This document shows positions 1-7,304 of a DNA stretch of 18,442 nucleotides, piece by piece. Both the position numbers and the translations under genes were made by a program. How positions within the stretch are numbered: the stretch's first letter is position 1; each line of letters starts with the position of its first letter. The stretch comes from Flavobacteriales bacterium (lineage in GTDB: Bacteria > Bacteroidota > Bacteroidia > Flavobacteriales > BACL11), in the NCBI GenBank assembly GCA_002683775.1, contig NYTT01000010.1, positions 1-18,442 on the forward strand, written 5' to 3'. The notes below the pieces were generated by a model. It worked only from the letters and a program-made list of their open reading frames with translations, was not told the DNA's origin and did no database searches.

Positions 1-354
1 ATCTTGCTAAGAGGAATTGAGAAAACAGATATAAAAAGAGGTATGGTTATTTGTAAACCAGGATCTGTTAAACCTCATGGTAAATTTGAAGCAGAAGTTT
101 ATATTCTTAAAAAGGAAGAAGGTGGTAGACATACTCCATTCCATAATAAATATAGACCTCAGTTTTACATAAGAACAACTGACGTAACTGGTGAGATATT
201 TTTACCTTCAGGAACTGAAATGGTTATGCCAGGAGATAATTTAACAATTACTGTTGAGTTAATTTCTGATGTTGCAATGAGTGAAGGTCTAAGGTTTGCA
301 ATTAGAGAAGGAGGTAGAACTGTAGGTGCTGGGCAAATTACTAAATTACTTTAG
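1..354 (+). CDS. tuf: Elongation factor Tu, C-terminal part (5' end outside the window)
   Basis: EF-Tu is the GTPase that delivers aminoacyl-tRNA to the ribosome. Only the last 117 codons are present; the frame is open to the left edge, so the TTG at position 4 is an internal Leu codon and not a start. The visible part is the end of domain 2 and all of domain 3: it begins LLRGIEKTDIKRG, then shows the family signatures EGGRHTPF, YRPQFYIRTTDVTG, EMVMPGDN and GLRFAIREGGRTVGAG, and ends at TAG. The GTPase domain lies outside. Position immediately before trnW-secE-nusG is the usual bacterial arrangement. Nothing in this portion is unusual. Identification is by family motifs and is very secure. 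Confidence 0.97.
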   Translation: MLLRGIEKTDIKRGMVICKPGSVKPHGKFEAEVYILKKEEGGRHTPFHNKYRPQFYIRTTDVTGEIFLPSGTEMVMPGDNLTITVELISDVAMSEGLRFAIREGGRTVGAGQITKLL

Positions 355-358
355 TAAT

Positions 359-405
359 TAAACTTAAGTTTATTGTAGAGAAAGACTTCATAGGTCTTTC
401 TCTAC
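359..405 (+). promoter_or_regulatory. Palindrome plus 12-bp hairpin between tuf and trnW
   Basis: The 58-nt gap between tuf and trnW holds a perfect 14-bp palindrome (359-372, TAAACTTAAGTTTA) followed by a perfect 12-bp inverted repeat: GTAGAGAAAGAC at 375-386 and GTCTTTCTCTAC at 394-405, with a 7-nt loop. No T-tract follows (the next bases are TTAATAAACGGG), so it is not a textbook intrinsic terminator. A processing site that frees the tRNA from a tuf-trnW-secE transcript, or a weak terminator, are the two reasonable readings. The structure is seen directly; the role is inferred. Confidence 0.6.
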
Positions 406-412
406 TTAATAA

Positions 413-485
413 ACGGGTGTAGCTCAATTGGTAGAGTAGTAGTCTCCAAAACTATTGGCTGGGAGTTCGAGTCTCTCCACCCGTG
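413..485 (+). tRNA. trnW: tRNA-Trp (anticodon CCA)
   Basis: A full cloverleaf can be drawn. The acceptor stem ACGGGTG (413-419) pairs perfectly with CACCCGT (478-484). The D-arm is GCTC/GAGT (422-425/434-437) with loop AATTGGTA. The anticodon stem GTAGT/ACTAT (439-443/451-455) encloses loop CTCCAAA with anticodon CCA at 446-448. The T-arm GGGAG/CTCTC encloses TTCGAGT. G485 is the discriminator base. The 3' CCA is not encoded (next bases CAA), so it must be added by CCA-adding enzyme. Only 18 nt separate it from secE, so it is probably cut from a shared transcript. Confidence 0.96.
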
Positions 486-503
486 CAAGTAAAGATTAAA
501 AAA

Positions 504-695
504 ATGGCTAAAAAAGAATCATACATTAAAAGTTCATATGATGAACTAATAAATAAAGTTAGTTGGCCTAGTTGGTCAGATCTACAAAGTAGTTCTATTG
601 TTGTCGCTATTGCATCTCTCATTATTGCACTGATAATATATGCGATGGATCAAACTTTTAGTAATATTATGAATGTTTTTTATAGTTTATTTTAA
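504..695 (+). CDS. secE: Preprotein translocase subunit SecE
   Basis: SecE is the small essential subunit that clamps SecY in the inner-membrane SecYEG channel. The 63-residue product has the minimal single-membrane-span form: a basic N-terminus (MAKKESYIKSSYDELINKV), the conserved amphipathic stretch with SWPSWSDL around residues 20-27, and one hydrophobic helix (about residues 31-48, VVAIASLIIALIIYAM). I chose ATG 504. An in-frame GTG at 483 would lie inside the 3' end of tRNA-Trp and would add seven residues not typical of the family. It sits between trnW and nusG, the near-universal bacterial position. Secure from length, motif and context. Confidence 0.93.
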   Translation: MAKKESYIKSSYDELINKVSWPSWSDLQSSSIVVAIASLIIALIIYAMDQTFSNIMNVFYSLF

Positions 696-700
696 TATAT

Positions 701-1255
701 ATGCAAGAAGAGATTCGAAATATGAAATGGTATGTTCTGAGAGTAATTGGGGGTAAAGAAAGAAAGACTGTTGATTTTCTTGAAAAAGAAATTGACAGAT
801 TGAATATGAAAGATTTTGTTGCTCAGATTCTTGTGCCAACTGAAAAAGTTTATCAAATTAGAAATGGCAAGAAAGTAAGTAAAGAAAAAAATTTCTTCCC
901 AGGGTATGTTCTTGTTGAGGCTGATCTTGTAGGAGAAGTTCCTCATGTTCTCAAGAACGTAACTAATGTTTTAGGCTTCTTAGGTGCAACAAAAGGAGGT
1001 GTTCCTGTTCCTATGCGACAGAGCGAGATTAATAGAATACTTGGTAAGGTTGATGATATGGCATTGGCTGAGGAACAAGTTAACATTCCATTTGTTGTTG
1101 GTGAAAATGTTAAGGTTATTGATGGGCCATTTAATAGTTTCAATGCTGAAATAGAAGCTATTGATGAGCAAAAGAAGAAGTTACAATTAATGGTTAAAAT
1201 CTTTGGGAGAAAAACTCCTTTGGAATTGAATTTTATGCAGGTTGAAAAAATATAA
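701..1255 (+). CDS. nusG: Transcription termination/antitermination protein NusG
   Basis: NusG binds the clamp of RNA polymerase through its NGN domain and links it to Rho or ribosomal protein S10 through its KOW domain. The 184-residue product shows the NGN domain (KWYVLRVIGGKERK, VPTEKVYQIRNGKK, FFPGYVLVEADL, NVLGFLG, about residues 9-105) and a C-terminal KOW domain (FVVGENVKVIDGPFNSF to the end, about 130-184). ATG 701 lies 5 nt after secE. An alternative ATG at 722 would begin directly at MKWYVLRV, close to where the conserved domain starts, so the true product may be 177 residues. It is tightly linked to secE and rplK (4-nt gap), indicating co-transcription. Confidence 0.95.
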   Translation: MQEEIRNMKWYVLRVIGGKERKTVDFLEKEIDRLNMKDFVAQILVPTEKVYQIRNGKKVSKEKNFFPGYVLVEADLVGEVPHVLKNVTNVLGFLGATKGGVPVPMRQSEINRILGKVDDMALAEEQVNIPFVVGENVKVIDGPFNSFNAEIEAIDEQKKKLQLMVKIFGRKTPLELNFMQVEKI

Positions 1256-1259
1256 TTAA

Positions 1260-1697
1260 ATGGCAAAAGAAATCTCAGCACTTATTAAATTACAAATTAG
1301 AGGAGGGGCTGCTAATCCTGCACCACCTGTGGGTCCAGCTCTTGGTGCAAAGGGTGTTAATATAATGGAATTTTGTAAACAATTTAATGCAAGAACTCAA
1401 GATAAATCTGGAAGTATTGTTCCTGTAGTTATTACAGTTTTTGCTGATAAATCTTTTGAATTTGTTACAAAAACATCTCCCGCCGCTGTTCAGATTTTAG
1501 CTGCTGCAAAAAAGAAAAGTGGTTCTTCGGAGCCAAATAAACAAAAAGTAGGTACTGTTACTTGGGATCAACTTAGGGTTATAGCTGAAGATAAAATGGC
1601 TGATTTAAATGCTTTTAAAGTTGAGTCTGCAATGAAGATGATAGCTGGTACAGCTAGAAGTATGGGTATAAATGTTAAAGGAGATTTTCCTTCTTAA
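1260..1697 (+). CDS. rplK: 50S ribosomal protein L11
   Basis: L11 binds the GTPase-associated region of 23S rRNA at the base of the L7/L12 stalk and is the classical thiostrepton-site protein; it also takes part in RelA activation. The product is 145 residues, normal for the family. It shows the proline-rich N-terminal segment NPAPPVGPALGAKGVNIMEF (about residues 18-37), the linker around TKTSPAAVQIL, and the C-terminal rRNA-binding domain ending with GTARSMGINVKG. It begins 4 nt after nusG, so any L1 autoregulatory site, which in Escherichia coli lies in the leader of this gene, would have to overlap the nusG coding region; I see none. Confidence 0.97.
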   Translation: MAKEISALIKLQIRGGAANPAPPVGPALGAKGVNIMEFCKQFNARTQDKSGSIVPVVITVFADKSFEFVTKTSPAAVQILAAAKKKSGSSEPNKQKVGTVTWDQLRVIAEDKMADLNAFKVESAMKMIAGTARSMGINVKGDFPS

Positions 1698-1717
1698 TTA
1701 AATAAATAATTTAACTG

Positions 1718-2407
1718 ATGGCAATTAGTAAAAACCGAAAAAATTCTTTAGAGAATATTGATTTATCTAAATCTTATAATTTAGATGATGCATCTGATTT
1801 AATCAAAAAACTTTCTAAAGTTAAATTTGATGAAACAATTGATCTTGCAGTAAGACTTGGTGTCGACCCAAGGCAAGCTAACCAAATGGTAAGAGGTGTT
1901 GCTTCACTTCCTCATGGTACTGGAAAAACTTTAAAAGTACTAGCTCTTGTATCTGCTGATAAAGAAGCTGAAGCTAAAGAAGCTGGAGCTGACTACGTGG
2001 GTCTTGATGAATACATTGAGAAAATAAAAGGTGGGTGGACAGATGTTGATGTTATCGTAACTATGCCTTCAGTCATGGGTAAAATTGGTGCTTTAGGACG
2101 GGTTTTAGGTCCTAGAAATTTAATGCCAAATCCAAAATCTGGTACAGTGACTATGGATATAGGTAAAGCTGTCGCTGATGTTAAAAAAGGAAAAATTGAT
2201 TTTAAAGTAGAGAAGAACGGAATAATTCATGCATCTGTTGCTAAAGTTTCTTTTGATTCCCAAAAGATTTCTGAGAATGCACAAGAGTTACTTCAAACAA
2301 TCATTAGATTAAAACCTACTGCCGCAAAAGGAACATACATGAAAAGTGTTTTTATGTCAAGTACAATGGGATTAGGTGTTGAAATAGATGTTAGCACTTT
2401 AGCTTAA
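1718..2407 (+). CDS. rplA: 50S ribosomal protein L1
   Basis: L1 forms the mobile stalk on the E-site side of the large subunit and assists release of deacylated tRNA. The product is 229 residues, the usual length. Recognisable blocks are KFDETIDLAVRLGVDPRQANQ near the N-terminus, VASLPHGTGK, the domain II region around AKEAGADYVGLDEYIEKI, and the highly conserved LGRVLGPRNLMPNPKSGTV loop; the C-terminal return to domain I carries NAQELLQTIIRLKPTAAKGTY. It is 20 nt downstream of rplK, an A/T-only gap apart from the final bases before the ATG. In other bacteria L1 represses the rplKA unit; no operator is visible here. Confidence 0.97.
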   Translation: MAISKNRKNSLENIDLSKSYNLDDASDLIKKLSKVKFDETIDLAVRLGVDPRQANQMVRGVASLPHGTGKTLKVLALVSADKEAEAKEAGADYVGLDEYIEKIKGGWTDVDVIVTMPSVMGKIGALGRVLGPRNLMPNPKSGTVTMDIGKAVADVKKGKIDFKVEKNGIIHASVAKVSFDSQKISENAQELLQTIIRLKPTAAKGTYMKSVFMSSTMGLGVEIDVSTLA

Positions 2408-2426
2408 TTAATTATATAGCATTAAA

Positions 2427-2951
2427 ATGAATAAAAAAGAAAAAAATGAAATGATAGCAGTTCTTGACGGAATGCTAAAGGATAATACAAATTTTTATTT
2501 AGCTGATATTTCTGGTTTGACTGCTGACCAAAATAGCGCTTTAAGAAGATTATGTTTTAAGAGAAATGTTTCTTTACAGGTTGTAAAAAACACTTTACTT
2601 AAGAAAGCTTTTGAAAAAAATGATACTGATTTTAGTGAACTCTATGGTGTTTTAGTTGGGAATACATCAATTATGCAAGCTGATAACGCAAACACTCCTG
2701 CTAAAATTATTAAAGAGTTTCGAGCTAAGAAAAATGAAAAACCTATACTTAAAGCTGCATTTTTAGAAGAATCACTTTATATAGGTGATGATAATTTATC
2801 TGCACTTGCAGATCTTAAATCTAAAGATGAATTAATTGGTGATATTATAACATTATTACAGTCTCCTGCTAAGAACGTAATTTCATCATTACAATCTGGT
2901 GGTAATAAGCTTTCAGGAATTATAAAATCATTATCAGAAAAAGAAAATTAG
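2427..2951 (+). CDS. rplJ: 50S ribosomal protein L10 (stalk base)
   Basis: L10 anchors the L7/L12 dimers to the 23S rRNA. The 174-residue product has the conserved N-terminal RNA-binding domain (ISGLTADQNSALRRLC, VVKNTLLKKAFE, GVLVGNTSIM) and a C-terminal helical tail (SKDELIGDIITLLQSPAKNV onward) that serves as the landing platform for L7/L12 dimers. It follows rplA after 19 nt. In Escherichia coli the L10-L7/L12 complex represses translation from a long rplJ leader; the very short gap here leaves no room for such a leader, so regulation, if any, must work elsewhere. Family assignment is secure. Confidence 0.96.
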   Translation: MNKKEKNEMIAVLDGMLKDNTNFYLADISGLTADQNSALRRLCFKRNVSLQVVKNTLLKKAFEKNDTDFSELYGVLVGNTSIMQADNANTPAKIIKEFRAKKNEKPILKAAFLEESLYIGDDNLSALADLKSKDELIGDIITLLQSPAKNVISSLQSGGNKLSGIIKSLSEKEN

Positions 2952-3007
2952 AAAAAAATGCTTCCAACATTTAAAATAATTAAAATAAAATAAATAAAAT
3001 AAATAAA
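2952..3007 (+). promoter_or_regulatory. A-rich leader with 9-bp repeats in front of rplL
   Basis: This 56-nt spacer is nearly free of G and C and ends in a run of 9-bp repeats (AAAATAAAT, about 2.7 copies) abutting the rplL ATG. There is no Shine-Dalgarno sequence. A-rich leaders are known to favour initiation in Bacteroidota, whose ribosomes make little use of Shine-Dalgarno pairing. Because L7/L12 is needed in several copies per ribosome, a translation enhancer here is plausible. The spacer also holds an 11-codon mini-frame from ATG 2958. The composition is seen; the function is inferred. Confidence 0.4.
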
Positions 3008-3388
3008 ATGGCAGATTTAAAAGAATTCGCAGAACAATTAGTTAACTTATCTGTAAAAGATGTTAATGAATTAGCAACTATACTTAAAGATGAGTATGGA
3101 ATAGAACCAGCTGCTGCTGCAGTTGCAGTTGCAGGACCTTCAGCTGGAGGAGGAGGTGCAGATGCTGGTAATGAACAAACTGAGTTTGATGTAATTTTAA
3201 AATCATCAGGTGCAGCAAAATTACAAGTTGTCAAAGCTGTTAAGGAATTAACAGGATTAGGTCTTAAAGAAGCAAAAGACATTGTTGATGCCGCTCCTAA
3301 AGCTGTAAAAGAAGGTGTAAGCAAGGAAGAGGCTGAAGGAATGAAAAAAGCATTGGAAGAAGCTGGAGCAGAAGTTGAGCTAAAGTAA
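3008..3388 (+). CDS. rplL: 50S ribosomal protein L7/L12
   Basis: L7/L12 forms the multi-copy flexible stalk that recruits and activates translational GTPases. The 126-residue product has the standard three parts: an N-terminal dimerisation domain (about 1-34, LKEFAEQLVNLSVKDVNELA), an Ala/Gly hinge (about 35-55, rich in A, V and G), and a C-terminal factor-binding domain (about 59-126) with EFDVILKSSG, KLQVVKAVKELTGLGLKEAK and the terminal GAEVELK. It is preceded by an unusually A-rich leader and followed, 15 nt after its stop, by a strong hairpin with T-tract. Both fit the need to make this protein in excess over its neighbours. Confidence 0.97.
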   Translation: MADLKEFAEQLVNLSVKDVNELATILKDEYGIEPAAAAVAVAGPSAGGGGADAGNEQTEFDVILKSSGAAKLQVVKAVKELTGLGLKEAKDIVDAAPKAVKEGVSKEEAEGMKKALEEAGAEVELK

Positions 3389-3403
3389 ATTCCTTAAACA
3401 TTA

Positions 3404-3452
3404 CAAAGGTTTAAATCTTATTTTTATAAGGTTTAAACCCTTTGGTTTTTTT
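3404..3452 (+). terminator. Intrinsic terminator / attenuator between rplL and rpoB
   Basis: Positions 3404-3421 pair with 3426-3444 in a stem of about 18 bp, with one wobble pair (T3416-G3431), one bulged C (3440) and a TTTT loop. Seven T residues follow at 3446-3452. This is a canonical intrinsic-terminator layout inside the rplL-rpoB gap. Because rpoB and rpoC have no other convincing promoter in the remaining 35 nt, partial read-through (attenuation) is the most likely behaviour, as is known for the rplL-rpoB gap of Escherichia coli. Confidence 0.8.
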
Positions 3453-3487
3453 ATTGCACCACTATTTTATAACTAAAAATTACCGTT

Positions 3488-6400
3488 TTGCCTACATCAA
3501 ATAACAACCAAAGAATTAATTTTGCATCTTTAAAAAATACAGTTAAGTTCCCTGATTTTTTAGATGTTCAACTTAAAAGTTTTCAATCTTTTTTTCAGAT
3601 TGGAACTACATTAGATGAAAGAAGAAATGAAGGTTTATACAAAGCTTTCGAAGATCTTTTTCCTATAACTGACTCAAGAAATAATTTTGTTTTAGAGTTT
3701 ATAGATTATACTATTGATCCACCAAGGTACTCAATAGAAGAATGTATAAATAGAGGTCTAACTTTTAAAGTCCCGCTTAAAGTAAAATTAAAGTTGTATT
3801 GTACTGATCCAGATCATGAAGATTTTGAAACAATTGTACAAGATGTTTATTTTGGTAATATTCCTTTTATGACCCCAAAGGGTTCTTTTGTTATAAATGG
3901 TGCAGAGCGTATAGTTGTATCTCAATTACACAGATCACCTGGAGTATTTTTTGGACAAAGTTTTCATTCAAACGGAACTAAACTATATTCAGCTAGGGTA
4001 ATTCCTTTTAAAGGTTCTTGGATTGAGTTTACAACTGATACAAATAATGTCCTGTATGCTTACATTGATAGAAAAAAGAAGTTGCCTGTTACTACATTGC
4101 TTAGGGCAATAGGATACGAATCTGATAGAGATATTTTAGATATTTTTGGGCTTGCTGACGAAGTCAAAGTTACAAAGAGTGGTTTAAAAAAACACATTGG
4201 AAGAAAACTAGCTGCAAGAGTTTTAAAGTCTTGGGTTGATGATTTTGTTGATGAAGATACTGGTGAGTTAGTGCCAATTGAAAGAAATGAGGTTATCTTT
4301 GAAAGAGATCTAATACTCAAAAGTGAACATATCGCTGATATTGTTGAATCTGGAGTTGAGACAATTTTACTTCACAAGATAGATGGTTCAGCATCTGACC
4401 ATGCACTTATTTATAACACCTTGCAGAAAGATCCAACTAATTCTGAAGTTGAGGCAATACGACATATTTATAGACAATTAAGAACTGCAGAAGCACCTGA
4501 TGATGATACAGCAAGAGGTATGATTGATAAATTGTTTTTCTCAGATCAAAGGTATAGTTTAGGTCATGTTGGGAGATTTAGAATTAATTCAAGATTAAAG
4601 CTGAATATTTCTGAAGATAAAATGGTTTTAACTAAAGAAGATATTGTTTCAATTATTTCCAACTTAATATCACTTCAAAATTCAAAAGTTGATGTTGATG
4701 ATATTGATCATTTAAGTAATAGAAGAATAAGAACAGTTGGGGAGCAACTATCTAATCAATTCAATCTCGGATTGAGTAGAATGGCTCGAACTATTAGAGA
4801 AAGAATGAATGTAAGAGATAATGAAATTTTCACTCCAATAGATTTGATTAATGCTAAAACATTGTCAGCTGTAATTAATTCTTTCTTTGGGACATCACAA
4901 TTGTCTCAATTTATGGATCAAACAAACCCATTAGCTGAAGTTACTCACAAAAGAAGAATATCTGCCTTAGGACCTGGTGGATTAACTAGAGAGAGAGCAG
5001 GTTTTGAAGTTAGAGATGTACATTATACTCATTACGGTAGACTTTGTCCTATTGAAACTCCTGAAGGTCCTAATATTGGACTTATTTCTTCACTTGCTGT
5101 TTTTGCTAAGATTAACACATTAGGTTTTATAGAAACTCCATACAGAAATGTTAATAATGGTAAAATTGATATTAATGAAAATCCAATATATAAAAGTGCT
5201 GAACAGGAAATAGATCAAGTAATTGCTCAGGCAAATGCGCCGTTAAACAATGATGGTTCATTTGAAAATGATAGAATACAATCAAGAAGTGAGGCAGATT
5301 ATCTCATAGCAGAACCTTCGAATGTAACTTTAATGGATGTTGCTCCAAACCAAATTGCATCAATTGCTGCATCGTTAATACCTTTTTTAGAACATGATGA
5401 TGCTAATAGAGCTTTGATGGGATCTAATATGATGAGACAAGCTGTGCCATTATTAAGGACAGATGCTCCAATAGTTGGAACTGGTATTGAGCCACATGTA
5501 GCCCGTGACTCTAGAACAATGATTAATGCAGAAGGTGAAGGAAAAGTTTCATATGTTGATGCTAATATAATTAAAGTTATCTATACAAAAAGTTCTGAAG
5601 AAGAATTGATAAGCTTTGATGATGCTGAAAAATCATACGATTTAACTAAATTCCAAAAAACAAATCAAAGAACTTGTATTAACATACAACCGATTGTTAG
5701 AGTTGGAGATAAAGTTGTCAAAGGTCAAGTTTTATGTCATGGATATGCTACAGAAAATGGTGAATTAGCAATTGGTAGAAATCTAAAGGTTGCGTTTATG
5801 CCCTGGAAAGGATATAATTTTGAGGATGCAATTATATTATCAGAAAGAGTTGTAAAAGAAGATTTGTTTACTTCACTTCATATTATTGAACATGTTGTAA
5901 ATGTTAGGGAGACGACAAGAGGATTGGAAGAGCTTACTGCAGATATTCCAAATATCAGTGAAACAGCAACTAAAGATTTAGACGAATACGGAATGGTAAG
6001 AGTTGGAGCTCATGTACATCATGGAGATATTCTTGTTGGTAAAATTACTCCAAAAGGAGAATCTGATCCTACTCCAGAAGAAAAATTACTTAGAGCAATT
6101 TTTGGTGAAAAAGCCGGAGACGTTAAGGATGCTTCATTAAAAGCTAAACCTTCTGATGCAGGTGTTGTTATAGGGAAATCTTTATTTGCAAAAACTGTAA
6201 AAGATAGGAGAATAAAGAATTCTGATAAAGAAGCTTTATTGATTTTAGATAAAGATTTTGAGAAAGAAGCTCATGTTTTAAAAAATATTTTATCAAGTAA
6301 ATTATATCAGATTATTGGTGGTAAAGCATCTAAGGGTGTAAAAAATATTTTAGGTGAAGAAGTTATTCCAAAAAGTGAAAAGTTTACAAAGAAAATGTTG

Positions 6401-7297
6401 TTCGGAATAGACTTTACTCTTGTTGATCCTTATAATTGGACAGCTAATAAGGAAAATAATTTACTAGTTAATAAAACAATTGAAAATTATCTTAGAAAGT
6501 ATAATGATATTTATGGTGAATATAGAAGAAAACGTTTTGCTATAACTATTGGTGATGAACTTCCTGCAGGTGTTCTTCAATTGGCAAAAGTTCAAATTGC
6601 ACAAAAACGTAAAGTTAAGGTTGGAGATAAATTAGCTGGTCGTCATGGTAATAAAGGTATCGTATCAAGAATTGTTAAAGAAGAAGATATGCCATTTTTA
6701 GAAGATGGGACTTCAGTTGATATTATATTAAATCCACTTGGGGTACCATCTCGTATGAATCTTGGTCAAATTTATGAAACAATACTTGGCTGGGCTGGTG
6801 ATGAATTAGGAAAGAAATATTTCACACCTGTATTTGATGGAGCAAGTATTGATCAAATTAATACCGAAACAGATGAAGCTAATATACCTCGACTTGGTCA
6901 AACTTATCTATATGATGGTGGTACTGGAGAGCGTTTTGAACAAACAGCTACAGTTGGAATAATTTATATGCTGAAGCTTAGTCATCTAATTGATGATAAG
7001 ATGCATGCAAGATCAATAGGGCCATACTCTTTAATTACTCAACAGCCTTTAGGTGGTAAAGCACAGTTTGGAGGTCAAAGATTAGGAGAAATGGAGGTTT
7101 GGGCTCTTGAAGGATACGGTGCATCAAATATTTTACAAGAAATGCTTACTTTAAAATCTGATGATGTAATTGGAAGAGCAAAGGCTTTCGAAGCAGTTGT
7201 AAAGGGAAAAGAATTGCCTAAAGCGGGTATCCCTGAATCGTTTAACGTTCTATTGCATGAGCTTAATGGATTAGGATTAAAAGTTTCATTTGAATAA
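3488..7297 (+). CDS. rpoB: RNA polymerase beta subunit
   Basis: RpoB forms one pincer of RNA polymerase and part of the active site. The 1269-residue length matches Bacteroidota RpoB. The N-terminus NNNQRINFASLKNTVKFPDF is typical; no in-frame ATG lies between the upstream TAA (3470-3472) and this conserved block, so TTG 3488 is the probable start. The rifampicin pocket FGTSQLSQFMDQ begins at residue 467; positions equivalent to E. coli D516, H526 and S531 are D477, H487 and S492, all the sensitive type. GPNIGLISSLAVFAKIN and GRHGNKG (1051-1057) are conserved, and the C-terminus has GKAQFGGQRLGEMEVWALEG. It lies behind the rplL-rpoB hairpin; the stop is 7 nt before the preferred rpoC start. 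Confidence 0.97.
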   Translation: MPTSNNNQRINFASLKNTVKFPDFLDVQLKSFQSFFQIGTTLDERRNEGLYKAFEDLFPITDSRNNFVLEFIDYTIDPPRYSIEECINRGLTFKVPLKVKLKLYCTDPDHEDFETIVQDVYFGNIPFMTPKGSFVINGAERIVVSQLHRSPGVFFGQSFHSNGTKLYSARVIPFKGSWIEFTTDTNNVLYAYIDRKKKLPVTTLLRAIGYESDRDILDIFGLADEVKVTKSGLKKHIGRKLAARVLKSWVDDFVDEDTGELVPIERNEVIFERDLILKSEHIADIVESGVETILLHKIDGSASDHALIYNTLQKDPTNSEVEAIRHIYRQLRTAEAPDDDTARGMIDKLFFSDQRYSLGHVGRFRINSRLKLNISEDKMVLTKEDIVSIISNLISLQNSKVDVDDIDHLSNRRIRTVGEQLSNQFNLGLSRMARTIRERMNVRDNEIFTPIDLINAKTLSAVINSFFGTSQLSQFMDQTNPLAEVTHKRRISALGPGGLTRERAGFEVRDVHYTHYGRLCPIETPEGPNIGLISSLAVFAKINTLGFIETPYRNVNNGKIDINENPIYKSAEQEIDQVIAQANAPLNNDGSFENDRIQSRSEADYLIAEPSNVTLMDVAPNQIASIAASLIPFLEHDDANRALMGSNMMRQAVPLLRTDAPIVGTGIEPHVARDSRTMINAEGEGKVSYVDANIIKVIYTKSSEEELISFDDAEKSYDLTKFQKTNQRTCINIQPIVRVGDKVVKGQVLCHGYATENGELAIGRNLKVAFMPWKGYNFEDAIILSERVVKEDLFTSLHIIEHVVNVRETTRGLEELTADIPNISETATKDLDEYGMVRVGAHVHHGDILVGKITPKGESDPTPEEKLLRAIFGEKAGDVKDASLKAKPSDAGVVIGKSLFAKTVKDRRIKNSDKEALLILDKDFEKEAHVLKNILSSKLYQIIGGKASKGVKNILGEEVIPKSEKFTKKMLFGIDFTLVDPYNWTANKENNLLVNKTIENYLRKYNDIYGEYRRKRFAITIGDELPAGVLQLAKVQIAQKRKVKVGDKLAGRHGNKGIVSRIVKEEDMPFLEDGTSVDIILNPLGVPSRMNLGQIYETILGWAGDELGKKYFTPVFDGASIDQINTETDEANIPRLGQTYLYDGGTGERFEQTATVGIIYMLKLSHLIDDKMHARSIGPYSLITQQPLGGKAQFGGQRLGEMEVWALEGYGASNILQEMLTLKSDDVIGRAKAFEAVVKGKELPKAGIPESFNVLLHELNGLGLKVSFE

Positions 7298-7304
7298 TAT
7301 AAAT

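Noticed and set aside
483..503. GTG 483 as the secE start
   Set aside because: It overlaps the 3' end of tRNA-Trp and adds seven atypical residues; ATG 504 gives a normal SecE N-terminus.
2958..2993. 11-codon mini-frame before rplL as a leader peptide
   Set aside because: The frame is short, made of A-rich codons expected by chance in this spacer, and there is no hairpin pair that would make an attenuation switch.
2980..3324. Minus-strand open frame opposite rplL
   Set aside because: It is a shadow of rplL: low-complexity Ala/Pro/Ser composition and no family resemblance. Similar antisense frames inside nusG, rpoB, rpoC, pruA and the plug gene were dropped for the same reason.
4886..4963. 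Rifampicin-resistance substitution in RpoB
   Set aside because: The residues equivalent to E. coli 513, 516, 526 and 531 are Q, D, H and S, the sensitive state.
7290..7304. TTG 7290 as the rpoC start, overlapping rpoB
   Set aside because: ATG 7305 lies 7 nt after the rpoB stop and gives a normal RpoC N-terminus; the overlap would need a rare start.
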